NCBI RefSeq assembly: GCF_007785775.2
Contig: NZ_VNIK02000005.1
Span: 152,736-216,735, forward strand
DNA: 64,000 bases
DNA from: Flagellimonas hadalis
GTDB lineage: Bacteria; Bacteroidota; Bacteroidia; Flavobacteriales; Flavobacteriaceae
Reading direction: 5' to 3'
Below are positions 1 through 7,517 of this stretch, in pieces. The notes beneath the pieces were generated by a model. The model was not told the DNA's origin. It searched no databases and was given only the letters and a program-made list of their open reading frames with translations. Position numbers and translations under genes: made by a program. The stretch's first letter is position 1; each line of letters begins with the position of its first letter.

Positions 1-1029
1 CGTTTCAAATCGCCAGAGAATGAACAATTGTTGTTGAACGACATCATCCGGGGAGAGATCAAAATAGACACCAACATTTTGGACGACAAGGTCCTTTTCA
101 AAAGTGATGGCATGCCCACCTACCACTTGGCCAATATCGTGGATGATCATTTGATGAAGATCACCCACGTGATCCGCGGTGAAGAATGGCTGCCCTCTTT
201 GGCACTCCACCAACTGCTCTATGATGCCTTTGCATGGAAAGCTCCGCAGTTTGCCCATTTGCCCCTCATCATGAAGCCCGTCGGTAAGGGCAAGTTGAGC
301 AAACGTGATGGGGAAAAGGGTGGATTTCCCGTTTTTCCTTTGTCATGGAACGAATCACAGGGTTATCGGGAGGCTGGATTTTTTCCGGAAGCGGTGGTCA
401 ACTTTTTGGCCCTATTGGGTTGGAATCCAGGCACGGAGCAGGAAATCTTCACTTTGGAAGAACTGGTGCAGAGCTTCAGCTTGGAGCGTGTAAACAAGTC
501 CGGGGCCCGTTTCGACCCGGAAAAGAACAAGTGGTATAATCAGCAGTGGATGCAGCTGAAAAGCGATACTGAACTGGCTGAAATATTCTCCAAAGACCTT
601 TATGAAAGATTGGGGGAAAGAGGCAAAAACTTCAATACCGATTATGTGACCAAAGTCGTTTCCCTCATCAAGGAACGGGCAAGTTTTGTGTCCGAACTAT
701 GGGAATTGGGGAATTACTTATTTGAATCCCCATCTTCTTACGATGAAAAAGCAGTGGGCAAACAATGGAAAGAAGACACCCCTGAAATCATGCAAGCCAT
801 TGTTGGTATCTTGGACGGCATTGAACTTTTTGATTCAGCATCCGTTGAAGCCAAAGTGAAGGAATGGATATCCGAAAAGGAACTTTCCTTTGGAAAAGTG
901 ATGCCGCCATTGCGATTGGTCATTGTGGGTGAAATGAAAGGACCGCACCTGTTCGATATTATGGAGCTCATTGGCAAGAAAGAAAGCATCCATCGAATCA
1001 AAACAGCGATTTTGAAGCTCTCAAATTGA
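1..1029 (+). CDS. gltX: glutamate--tRNA ligase, 3' part (5' end outside window)
   Basis: Glutamyl-tRNA synthetase charges tRNA-Glu with glutamate in the cytoplasm. The frame is open from base 1, so the N-terminal Rossmann part with the HIGH motif lies to the left of the window; the first in-frame TTG at base 28 is an internal codon and not the start. The visible part of about 340 residues holds the KMSKS-type loop KLSKRDG at bases 292-312, preceded by the stretch HLPLIMKPVGKG usual for bacterial GltX. The anticodon-binding helical domain follows to the stop at 1029. The sequence is intact to its C-terminus. The identification is secure; what is missing is only the part outside the window. Confidence 0.95.
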   Translation, partial: RFKSPENEQLLLNDIIRGEIKIDTNILDDKVLFKSDGMPTYHLANIVDDHLMKITHVIRGEEWLPSLALHQLLYDAFAWKAPQFAHLPLIMKPVGKGKLSKRDGEKGGFPVFPLSWNESQGYREAGFFPEAVVNFLALLGWNPGTEQEIFTLEELVQSFSLERVNKSGARFDPEKNKWYNQQWMQLKSDTELAEIFSKDLYERLGERGKNFNTDYVTKVVSLIKERASFVSELWELGNYLFESPSSYDEKAVGKQWKEDTPEIMQAIVGILDGIELFDSASVEAKVKEWISEKELSFGKVMPPLRLVIVGEMKGPHLFDIMELIGKKESIHRIKTAILKLSN

Positions 1030-1115
1030 TGGATATGTAACAAAACTTGACGAATGGCTACTCATGATGTACCAGAGTTTTGTAATTTCCATTCCTAACA
1101 TAAAATCTAAACACT

Positions 1116-2042
1116 ATGGGCAACTATTTATTCTTACCGATATTATTTTTTGCGCTTGTCATCCTGTTCAAGTTCTTTTTTATCGTAAAGCAACAGACCG
1201 CTGTGACCATTGAACGCTTCGGTAGGTTCCACAGTATCCGTAACTCCGGTTTACAAATGAAGATTCCGCTCGTTGACCGTATCGCAGGACGTTTGAGCTT
1301 AAAAATCCAACAACTTGATGTGATTGTAGAAACGAAGACCCGCGACGATGTTTTCGTAAAACTGAAGATTTCCGTCCAATATGTAGTGATAAAGGATAAG
1401 GTCTATGATGCCTTCTATAAATTGGAATATCCACATGATCAGATCACTTCATACGTATTTGATGTAGTGCGTGCCGAGGTGCCCAAGATGAAACTGGATG
1501 ATGTATTCGTGAAAAAAGACGATATCGCCATTGCGGTAAAGGCCGAACTTCAAGATGCAATGTTGGATTATGGGTATGACATCATCAAGACCCTTGTGAC
1601 CGATATTGACCCGGACGCCCAAGTAAAGGCAGCCATGAACCGAATCAATGCTTCGGAACGTGAAAAAATCGCTGCGCAGTTTGAAGGGGACGCCGCAAGA
1701 ATCCTCATCGTAGAAAAGGCAAAGGCCGAAGCAGAGAGCAAAAGGCTCCAGGGACAGGGTATTGCCGATCAGCGTCGTGAAATAGCGCGTGGTCTGGAAG
1801 AATCCGTTGAGGTGCTGAACAAGGTGGGCATCAATTCCCAGGAAGCCTCTGCACTCATCGTGGTGACCCAACACTACGACACACTGCAGGCCATTGGTGA
1901 GGAGACCAACACCAACCTCATCCTGTTGCCGAACTCCCCACAAGCGGGCAGCGACATGCTCAACAACATGGTAGCCTCCTTCACGGCGAGCAACCAAATC
2001 GGTGAGGCCATGAAAAAACAGAACAAAAAGAAAGAGGAATAA
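1116..2042 (+). CDS. SPFH/band 7 (stomatin/HIR-like) membrane protein
   Basis: This 308-residue protein has one N-terminal membrane segment (about residues 4-24), then an SPFH/band 7 domain with the signature QQTAVTIERFGRF, and a long alanine- and glutamate-rich coiled coil (about 165-225) that includes EKAKAEAESKRLQGQG. This is the layout of slipins, QmcA and plant HIR proteins, which form large ring oligomers in membranes and organise membrane microdomains or protease complexes. The C-terminus is short and charged (KKQNKKKEE). No NfeD-like partner gene is adjacent, which separates it from the NfeD-coupled slipins. The start at ATG 1116 places the membrane helix directly at the N-terminus. 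The exact role in this organism is unknown. Confidence 0.85.
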   Translation: MGNYLFLPILFFALVILFKFFFIVKQQTAVTIERFGRFHSIRNSGLQMKIPLVDRIAGRLSLKIQQLDVIVETKTRDDVFVKLKISVQYVVIKDKVYDAFYKLEYPHDQITSYVFDVVRAEVPKMKLDDVFVKKDDIAIAVKAELQDAMLDYGYDIIKTLVTDIDPDAQVKAAMNRINASEREKIAAQFEGDAARILIVEKAKAEAESKRLQGQGIADQRREIARGLEESVEVLNKVGINSQEASALIVVTQHYDTLQAIGEETNTNLILLPNSPQAGSDMLNNMVASFTASNQIGEAMKKQNKKKEE

Positions 2043-2062
2043 TATTTTTTCAACAAGAACAA

Positions 2063-2088
2063 AAAAGGCACCGAAATCGGTGCCTTTT
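2063..2088. terminator. bidirectional hairpin terminator between convergent genes
   Basis: The stem GGCACCGA/TCGGTGCC with a two-base loop is flanked by AAAAAA on the left and TTTT on the right. It lies between the SPFH gene (plus) and the convergent small operon ending at 2111 (minus), so it can serve both strands. Confidence 0.85.
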
Positions 2089-2110
2089 CCATTTAAAGCA
2101 TAAGAGTGGA

Positions 2111-2332
2111 CTATTTAAAACTCTTTAGAATCTTGCTCGTCACAAACGATAGGGCCAGTTTTTTGGCTATTCCACTGAACCCTCCCAACAAATTGGTAGG
2201 ATAGAGTTCCTCCTTGGTGCTCTGAAAGGCATACTTCAGTTTCTCCTCATCAATCTCACGCTGTAGCTGCAGGATTCTCATGTCCTGTTCTATTTCCTCA
2301 AACGAACTGTATTTTTTTGCTTTCATCATCAA
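2111..2332 (-). CDS. small basic protein, DUF6327-like
   Basis: This 73-residue protein begins with three methionines, so the exact start among them is open. It has a helical EEIEQDMRILQLQREIDEEKLK segment and a C-terminus (LSFVTSKILKSFK) that may pack against the membrane. It overlaps the upstream gene by four bases (ATGA), which indicates translational coupling. The gene is the third of a YtxH / holin-like / small-protein operon that I recall as common in flavobacteria, where the last gene is usually labelled DUF6327. No biochemical function is known to me. Confidence 0.7.
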   Translation of the reverse strand: MMMKAKKYSSFEEIEQDMRILQLQREIDEEKLKYAFQSTKEELYPTNLLGGFSGIAKKLALSFVTSKILKSFK

Positions 2333-2673
2333 TCAAAATAAAATTCAGAAAACTTTCTCAACAAAGGGGACTCCAATCGTCTTCTAAATAAGTAAATGAA
2401 CAAACCAATCAGTATATAAAAACCTCCTACCACAAGGAAACCTTTGGCATTGCTATCCAATAGATCTCCGATCCAAAAAGAGGCCGCAATGGAGAGCAAG
2501 AGCAGGGCCATGACGGCCATGGTCCCGATCAAGAGTACCTTTGCGGTGACCGTGATCCCTTGCATCATCGACTTAAAGCTCTTCAACCTATAGTATTGGA
2601 GGCTGCTGTCCACATAGGATCGGGCGCTTTCCTCGGCTTCGGCGATGTGTTCCTTGATATCGAACAAAGACAT
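2329..2673 (-). CDS. phage-holin-superfamily (holin_3_6-like) membrane protein
   Basis: This 114-residue protein has an amphipathic N-terminal helix (ESARSYVDSSLQYYRLKSFK) and two membrane segments (about 46-70 and 77-97), ending in a charged RRRLESPLLRKF tail. That pattern is the one of the Actinobacterial/Bacteroidota holin_3_6 or 'competence protein' family. Despite the family name, this genomic setting (no endolysin, no phage genes, paired with YtxH) speaks for an envelope or stress role and not for lysis. The gene lies 3 bp behind the YtxH gene and overlaps the following gene by 4 bp, so the three form one operon. Confidence 0.75.
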   Translation of the reverse strand: MSLFDIKEHIAEAEESARSYVDSSLQYYRLKSFKSMMQGITVTAKVLLIGTMAVMALLLLSIAASFWIGDLLDSNAKGFLVVGGFYILIGLFIYLFRRRLESPLLRKFSEFYFD

Positions 2674-2676
2674 AGA

Positions 2677-3006
2677 TTATTTTTGAAGTTGTGCGTTCTT
2701 CTTCCTTAGGTCTTCCAATTTCTTTTCCAAAGCTACGATAATGTCATCGGCCTTATAGCTCATATTGGACAAGGTGTCCTCCAGTTTTGCCTCAAATTCC
2801 GCTTTCTTCGCATCGGCAGTTTTTGTCAGTTCATCCTTGACATTTGATATACTTGCTGAAATATCGTCTTTTGCCTTTATGGCGCTGTTCTTGATTTTTT
2901 TTCTGGTCTTCTGCCCCTTGTCGGGTGCATATAGGATTCCAACCCCGGCTCCAACTACGGCACCTGTCAACAGGGCCACCAATACATTTCCACTATTATT
3001 TGACAT
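2677..3006 (-). CDS. YtxH domain-containing protein
   Basis: Starting at ATG 3006 the product has 109 residues: a glycine-rich membrane helix (VLVALLTGAVVGAGVGILYAP) followed by DKGQKTRKKIKNSA, the YtxH signature, and a long charged helix with coiled-coil character. YtxH proteins of Gram-positive bacteria belong to the general stress regulon; in Bacteroidota the role is untested. The reading frame is open to 3060, but the extra 18 residues are not family-like, and a TAnTTTG-like element on the minus strand at about 3058-3064 would put the transcription start inside that extension. The gene is first in the three-gene operon ending at 2111. Confidence 0.85.
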   Translation of the reverse strand: MSNNSGNVLVALLTGAVVGAGVGILYAPDKGQKTRKKIKNSAIKAKDDISASISNVKDELTKTADAKKAEFEAKLEDTLSNMSYKADDIIVALEKKLEDLRKKNAQLQK

Positions 3007-3227
3007 GATATAAATTTTAAGGTTAATAATTCGTTTTCCATTTTGCACCATGATGTACAAAATACTTATGTCACTAAATTAGGCCAAGAAGAAAACCTAG
3101 CTTGATGCTATCCATGTAAAGATTGACGCTGAAGCTGAAAAATTGTGAAAAAATGAAAATAAAGCTCAATAACGCGTCTTTTCAGGTGAGTTTGAGGAAA
3201 TGGGTCGCCCAAAAATGTAAGTACATA

Positions 3228-3252
3228 AAAAAGGCCCTGAGCGGGCCTTTTT
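3228..3252 (-). terminator. rho-independent terminator of glnS
   Basis: The stem AAAAAGGCCC/GGGCCTTTTT with loop TGAGC ends in a run of T on the minus strand, 50 bp behind the glnS stop codon. The remainder of the gap 3007-3301 holds no gene that I can support. Confidence 0.85.
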
Positions 3253-3301
3253 CAATAGTTAAATGTTATGGTTGAAGCAACCATTATAGTTGTTTTCGAT
3301 G

Positions 3302-4987
3302 CTATTCTTTTTGGTCCAATTTCGCCCAAGTGTCCCGCAATGGAACTGTCCGGTTAAAGACCAAATGCTCTTTTGTGGAATCTTTGTCCACATTGAAATA
3401 ACCCATACGCTGAAATTGGAATTGATCACCGATCTGTACTTCTTTTAAACTAGGTTCCAAATATCCGGTAACTTTCTCCAAGGAATCTGGATTGATGAAT
3501 TCCATGAAATCCTTGTCCTTGTGCGCACCTGGTGTTGGATCCGTAAAAAGGCGATCGTACAATCTCACCTCGGCGGTTACCGCATGCGGAATAGAAACCC
3601 AATGTAGGGTGCCCTTCACCTTTCGAAGGCTTTCCTCCGTTCCGGAACCACTTTTGCTCTTGGGGTCATAGGTGCACTGCACTTCCATAACATTTCCATC
3701 TGCATCCTTGGTACAGCTTTCGGCCTTGATGATGTAACCGTTCTTCAACCTGACCTCACCGCCGAGCTTCAACCTGAAGAACTTCCGATTGCCCTCTTCC
3801 CTAAAGTCATCCTGTTCAATGTACAGTTCCTTGGAAAAAGGAACTTGTCGGTATCCAGCGGATTCGTCTTCCGGATTGTTCTCAGCTTCCAACCATTCTT
3901 CCTTGCCCTCTTCATAATTGGTTATGACCAGCTTTAATGGGTCCAGCACCGCCATCACCCGAGGTGCGATCTTGTTCAAATGCTCGCGCACATGGAATTC
4001 CAAAAGGGAAACATCCACCACATTGTCACGCTTGGCAATCCCAATGGTGTCCGCAAAATTCCGAATGGACTCCGGGGTATATCCCCTTCTTCTCAGACCG
4101 GAAATAGTGGGCATCCTGGGGTCGTCCCATCCCGCAACTACGCCACTTTCCACCAACTGCAGTAATTTACGCTTGCTCACAATGGTGTGACTCAGGTTCC
4201 TACGGGCAAACTCACGCTGCTTTGGACGCAATTTATCTTTAGATACCAATTGGTCCAAAAACCAATCATAGAGTTCCCTGTGTGGTAAAAACTCCAAGGT
4301 ACACAAAGAATGTGACACTTGTTCTATGTAATCGCTCTCCCCATGTGTCCAGTCGTACATCGGATAAATACACCAATCGGTATTTGTTCTATGGTGGGGT
4401 TTATGGAGGATCCGATACATCACCGGATCGCGCATCAACATATTGGTGGAGGCCATGTTTATCTTTGCCCGCAACACATGCTGCCCTTCCTTGAATTCCC
4501 CGTTCTTCATTCCCTTAAAAAGCTTGAGGTTTTCTTCAACGGATCGGTTCCTGAAAGGGCTGTCCTTTCCAGGTTCGGTCGGTGTTCCCTTTTGGGAAGC
4601 CATATCTTCGGAAGATTGGCTGTCCACATAGGCTTTTCCCTGCTTGATGAGTTCAACGGCCCAATCGTACAATTGCTGGAAATAATCCGATGCATAGCAT
4701 TCCGTATCCCACTCATAGCCCAGCCAGGCCACATCCTCTTTGATGGCCTCCACATATTCCTTTTCTTCCTTCGCGGGATTGGTGTCGTCGAACCGAAGGT
4801 TCACGGGTGCATTGTACCGTAGACCCAAACCAAAGTTCAGGCAAATGGAGCTTGCGTGGCCCACATGAAGGTACCCGTTTGGCTCCGGAGGAAAACGAAA
4901 CCTAAGACTGTCCGGTGAATACCCGTTTCTTAGGTCTTCTTCTATGATGTGTTCGATGAAATTCAGCGATCTAACTTCTTCAGCCAT
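3302..4987 (-). CDS. glnS: glutamine--tRNA ligase
   Basis: GlnRS is a class I synthetase that charges tRNA-Gln. From the start at 4987 the product has 561 residues and shows PPEPNGYLHVGHA (HIGH-type motif HVGH at 41-44), the RFDDTNPAKE stretch, the KMSKS-type motif VSKRK near residue 268, and the C-terminal anticodon-binding beta-barrels. The frame stays open to 5068, but the added 27 residues (MAFFVYSIARII...) do not belong to the family, and a clean TACATTTG promoter element lies at 5005-5012, inside that extension. The start MAEEVRSLNF is therefore preferred. The gene is monocistronic, with a terminator at 3228-3252. Confidence 0.95.
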   Translation of the reverse strand: MAEEVRSLNFIEHIIEEDLRNGYSPDSLRFRFPPEPNGYLHVGHASSICLNFGLGLRYNAPVNLRFDDTNPAKEEKEYVEAIKEDVAWLGYEWDTECYASDYFQQLYDWAVELIKQGKAYVDSQSSEDMASQKGTPTEPGKDSPFRNRSVEENLKLFKGMKNGEFKEGQHVLRAKINMASTNMLMRDPVMYRILHKPHHRTNTDWCIYPMYDWTHGESDYIEQVSHSLCTLEFLPHRELYDWFLDQLVSKDKLRPKQREFARRNLSHTIVSKRKLLQLVESGVVAGWDDPRMPTISGLRRRGYTPESIRNFADTIGIAKRDNVVDVSLLEFHVREHLNKIAPRVMAVLDPLKLVITNYEEGKEEWLEAENNPEDESAGYRQVPFSKELYIEQDDFREEGNRKFFRLKLGGEVRLKNGYIIKAESCTKDADGNVMEVQCTYDPKSKSGSGTEESLRKVKGTLHWVSIPHAVTAEVRLYDRLFTDPTPGAHKDKDFMEFINPDSLEKVTGYLEPSLKEVQIGDQFQFQRMGYFNVDKDSTKEHLVFNRTVPLRDTWAKLDQKE

Positions 4988-5004
4988 ATCAAAATTTTGA
5001 AGCG

Positions 5005-5012
5005 CAAATGTA
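5005..5012 (-). promoter_or_regulatory. -7 element of the glnS promoter
   Basis: On the minus strand this is TACATTTG, a full match to the Bacteroidota -7 consensus TAnnTTTG. Transcription would begin near 4998, leaving a leader of about 11 bases before the ATG at 4987. No good -33 TTTG is seen at the expected distance. Confidence 0.6.
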
Positions 5013-5211
5013 GCAAATCCGCTCATCATGGCTATGATTCGCGCTATAGAGTATACAAAGAAAGCCATTTCACAACACTTTTGGAGCCCCCTACAACAAT
5101 ATCTTTCCTTTCGACGAAAATAAAAACATCTTTGTTATTAGAATACTATACGATTAAGGCAACCAAAAGCAGCCTTATGGACTAATTACATTAAGGGGCA
5201 CAAACTAACTA

Positions 5212-5225
5212 GGGCATTAATGCCC
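5212..5225. repeat. 14-bp perfect palindrome upstream of the spr operon
   Basis: GGGCATTAATGCCC is a perfect palindrome ending 24 bp before the ATG of the first gene of the gliding/adhesin operon. It may be an operator or a 5'-UTR structure. The rest of the 262-bp gap between glnS and this operon shows no convincing promoter. Confidence 0.45.
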
Positions 5226-5249
5226 ATAACCTCTTAAACCCTAACGGAG

Positions 5250-7511
5250 ATGAAAACAAATGGTTCAACGTATAGCATACTGGTTCTGGCCATAGCTTTT
5301 ATGCTATTTGGTGCCAGCACAGTACAAGCCCAAGTGCTGAACAAACCTGTACCAGCACCAAACCCAAACATTGGTAGTGACGACCCTTGGGATGCCGCCT
5401 GTGCCTCGGTCGGATACAACGAATATTACGTGAAATTTACGTGGATGCCTCCTATGGTTAGCTCCAATAACGAATTCATCTTGGAGCTTTCCGATTCGGA
5501 TGGCTACTTCGGATCTCCTAGGGAATTGGCACGTGTCAGTGACAAAAACACCATACTGGATTTTAAATTCAAGTTCTCTTTGCCTACAGATACCCGTGGC
5601 GAAAATTTCAAATTTAGGGTTAGAAGTACCAGCCCGGCCAAGACCAGTCCAGCATCGGACGCCTTTTCCATGTACTTCATTGATTACAAATCTCCGTTGT
5701 TGATCAGTGAAAATGGTAGCGGATCCATCCCTTCTGGTGGTGAGATCCAAATCTGCGGTGGCGGTTCTGTGACCCTTAAGCCTCACAACATCCCAAATGC
5801 GGGGACCTACCGCTACAATTGGTATAGAAGTGGGACTCCACTACCTGAAAAAACCGAAAGTATTACGGTTTCAGACCCAGGCATGTACTATGTGGAACTG
5901 GACTACGGCTCTGTCTGTTCAGGTTCCGCAAACACACTTTCCAATACCATAACCATCGGCACCGGAACCAGCGCTGGCATTGCCCTCAATGGCCCAAGCA
6001 ACGTGACTGTTTGCCCTGGCGACACCCATATACTTGAAGCCAATATCTCTGGGGGAGGTTACACCTATACCTGGTATAAGGACGGAAATGTCATAAGCGG
6101 CCCCACGGTCAATGCCAATACCTATACCGTTAACACAAGTACTTCAGGTTTTGAAGGTGCTTATGCAGTTGAAATAGGCGGTTCCGGAATATGTAAAGAA
6201 AAATCAGCAGCTGTAACAATATCAGCTACAGGTTCTTATAGTGTAACCTTGGCAAATCAAGAAAACATTGTGTTGTTGCCTTCACAGACCAAAACCCTAT
6301 CCGTGAACACGACAGCGACATCTCCCACCTATCAATGGTACAAAAATGGCTCGGCCATTTCAGGGGCTACAAACAGTTCTTTGAATATCAACTCGATAGG
6401 GGAGTATTATGTGCAGGTGAGCCAAAACGGTGGACCATGTACGGCGGCCCCCATTGCTTCTGCTAAGACCACTGTGGTTTCTCCAGATTCGTTTGAATTT
6501 GAAATCGATTTTGTAGGCACTTATACAGCTTGCGAAAATACGGATGCAACCCTAAGTCTGACCGCTATCCACGCAGTTAGCGACAGCGGAGCGAAAACAG
6601 ATGTTACCGCCGACCTGCAATCCTCTTTTACCTACCAATGGAAAAGGAATGGAAACCTCGTCAATGGTGAAACTTCAAGAACCATCACGCTCTCCAATCA
6701 TGAGAAAAACGGTTTCTATTCCTTGGATGGAACCATAGATGCCTTCAATGCGTCATCCAACAGCATGGAAGTGAAATTAAAGGTCAACGAATTCTTACAA
6801 ATAACTACCAATGGCACAGTACTTTGCGAAGGAGGCGAAGCCATTGTCCTTACCAGTTCCATGGACCTTTCGGGCAAATCCTTTGAATGGAAAAAAGATG
6901 GTGTTGTCATTGACACTTCTTCTGAAAGCTTGACTGCAAGCGAAACAGGTGCTTATGAACTTATCCTCAAAGAATACGATTGTCCGCTAGCTTCCAACAA
7001 AGTCAACGTTAGTGCCTTTGACGAGTCATTGTTGGTGCTGGACAAGCCCAAGGACCTCATCATCATAGAAGGGGAGACCAAAACAATCACTGCGAGTGGT
7101 GCCGATTCCTACGAATGGTATGATACGGGCAACAATTTGTTATCATCACAAGACTCTTATAGCTTCCAAATGGAAGGGGAATACCTTTTGGTCGCCAGCT
7201 TCGGAACTTGCACCGTAAGCAGGGTCATCACGGTCACCTACAGGGATATGTTTTCCATACCCAACGTCATCACCGCCAATGGGGACGGTATCAACGACCT
7301 TTGGGTGCTGCCCAATACCTATTCCCGGGACCCCAATGTTCTCGTCACCATTTTCAATGAAAGGGGGGAACAGGTTTTCAGCCAAGCGGGCTATGAAAAC
7401 AACTGGCCACAGTCCACCACCTCGTTCAACAAACAGAGCATGATCTTCTATTACAAGGTCACCAGGGGTGGAAAAAGCCTGAAACAAGGAACCATAACTG
7501 TTATTAAATAA
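5250..7511 (+). CDS. sprC: SprC-like secreted protein with Ig-like domains and T9SS type B sorting domain
   Basis: This 753-residue protein has a signal peptide (about 1-27, ending VQAQ), then a string of immunoglobulin-like modules with the repeated pattern YxWYKDGxxI/YQWYKNGSAISG (about 180-640). The C-terminal domain of about 88 residues begins SIPNVITANGDGINDLW, the signature of the gliding-motility-associated C-terminal domain (T9SS type B sorting signal). It is therefore exported to the periplasm by Sec and across the outer membrane by the type IX system. It is the first of four same-strand genes, 6 bp before the next. The order (Ig-like CTD protein, PorP-like protein with extension, giant repeat adhesin, PorP/SprF) matches sprCDBF of Flavobacterium johnsoniae, where these genes support gliding. 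The symbol is inferred from the order and domain plan, not from an alignment. Confidence 0.8.
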   Translation: MKTNGSTYSILVLAIAFMLFGASTVQAQVLNKPVPAPNPNIGSDDPWDAACASVGYNEYYVKFTWMPPMVSSNNEFILELSDSDGYFGSPRELARVSDKNTILDFKFKFSLPTDTRGENFKFRVRSTSPAKTSPASDAFSMYFIDYKSPLLISENGSGSIPSGGEIQICGGGSVTLKPHNIPNAGTYRYNWYRSGTPLPEKTESITVSDPGMYYVELDYGSVCSGSANTLSNTITIGTGTSAGIALNGPSNVTVCPGDTHILEANISGGGYTYTWYKDGNVISGPTVNANTYTVNTSTSGFEGAYAVEIGGSGICKEKSAAVTISATGSYSVTLANQENIVLLPSQTKTLSVNTTATSPTYQWYKNGSAISGATNSSLNINSIGEYYVQVSQNGGPCTAAPIASAKTTVVSPDSFEFEIDFVGTYTACENTDATLSLTAIHAVSDSGAKTDVTADLQSSFTYQWKRNGNLVNGETSRTITLSNHEKNGFYSLDGTIDAFNASSNSMEVKLKVNEFLQITTNGTVLCEGGEAIVLTSSMDLSGKSFEWKKDGVVIDTSSESLTASETGAYELILKEYDCPLASNKVNVSAFDESLLVLDKPKDLIIIEGETKTITASGADSYEWYDTGNNLLSSQDSYSFQMEGEYLLVASFGTCTVSRVITVTYRDMFSIPNVITANGDGINDLWVLPNTYSRDPNVLVTIFNERGEQVFSQAGYENNWPQSTTSFNKQSMIFYYKVTRGGKSLKQGTITVIK

Positions 7512-7517
7512 GCAGAA

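Noticed and set aside
2329..2673. Holin-family protein as a sign of a prophage
   Set aside because: No other phage gene is near, and the YtxH/holin-like/small-protein set is, as far as I recall, a normal flavobacterial operon.
4988..5068. N-terminal extension of GlnRS by 27 residues
   Set aside because: It does not resemble the family, and a TACATTTG promoter element lies within it; the start at 4987 is preferred.
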